A stretch of 5,680 nt of DNA from Deltaproteobacteria bacterium (GTDB taxonomy: Bacteria; Desulfobacterota; Desulfarculia; Adiutricales; Adiutricaceae): contig JAISZP010000357.1 in the NCBI GenBank assembly GCA_031269135.1, positions 1 to 5,680 on the forward strand, given 5' to 3'. Numbering within the stretch: the first letter of the stretch is position 1; each line of letters starts with the position of its first letter. The notes below the pieces were generated by a model. That model was not told the origin of the DNA and did not search any database. It saw nothing but the letters and a program-made list of their open reading frames with translations. Below, in pieces: positions 5,652 through 5,680 of this stretch. Made by a program: the position numbers and the translations under genes.

Positions 5652-5680
5652 AGCTGAAGGCGGTTGGAGACTATTATCGT

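Larger units (their letters stand above)
4495..5680. other. gene-poor right flank
   Basis: No convincing gene is seen. The region holds a run of unrelated short repeats: 12 nt at 4543-4578, 14 nt at 4713-4754, 13 nt at 4883-4921 passing into GCTTT repeats, and 20 nt at 5189-5228. It also holds a 12-bp palindrome at 5384-5395 and a hairpin at 5626-5651. The open frames here code for runs of Lys or of Leu/Phe because of these repeats. The last bases are AT-rich (about 5540-5625). A frame starting with ATG at 5638 is open to the window edge but is too short to judge. Confidence 0.55.

Noticed and set aside
5638..5680. Start of a + strand gene running off the window
   Set aside because: Only 14 codons are visible, the ribosome-binding site is weak, and the ATG lies inside a hairpin loop; it cannot be judged.

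Overview
The window looks like a chromosomal segment of a Gram-negative bacterium. The reasons are a secreted lipoprotein with a plausible lipobox and an operon of ordinary bacterial housekeeping genes with Shine-Dalgarno sites. The style of the proteins would suit a deltaproteobacterial (Desulfobacterota-like) lineage, but that is an impression and not a demonstrated assignment. Only about 55-60 % of the window is coding. All four convincing genes lie on the minus strand between 984 and 4319. They are flanked by about 1 kb (left) and 1.3 kb (right) in which I find no convincing gene. Such low density would fit a host-associated or reducing genome, but a single window cannot show that.

Reading in the direction of transcription (right to left), the first element is a cluster of four inverted repeats (4338-4494). 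Next comes a 163-residue lipoprotein (4319-3828) whose mature part is almost entirely Ala, Pro and Glu in short tandem repeats. A spacer follows with an inverted repeat and a strong intrinsic terminator (3701-3748). Beyond it lies a tightly packed three-gene operon: a HAD phosphatase resembling phosphoglycolate phosphatase (3668-2985, TTG start), dephospho-CoA kinase coaE (3001-2294, with an unusual proline-rich N-terminal extension) and the AAA+ replication-recombination ATPase rarA/mgsA (2297-984). The operon genes overlap by 17 and 4 nt, so they are probably translationally coupled. Their functions (metabolite repair, last step of CoA synthesis, rescue of stalled forks) do not form one pathway; the shared theme is housekeeping.

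The flanks contain a very AT-rich block (about 400-760) and several unrelated short tandem arrays with periods of 12, 13, 13, 14 and 20 nt. An 8-nt word, GCGTCAAG, occurs four times, always on the + strand and always outside genes. I see no tRNA, rRNA, CRISPR array, insertion sequence or defence gene. The most interesting points are the repeat lipoprotein with its hairpin-rich upstream region, the coaE extension, the terminator placed just before the operon, and the many short tandem repeats in non-coding DNA.
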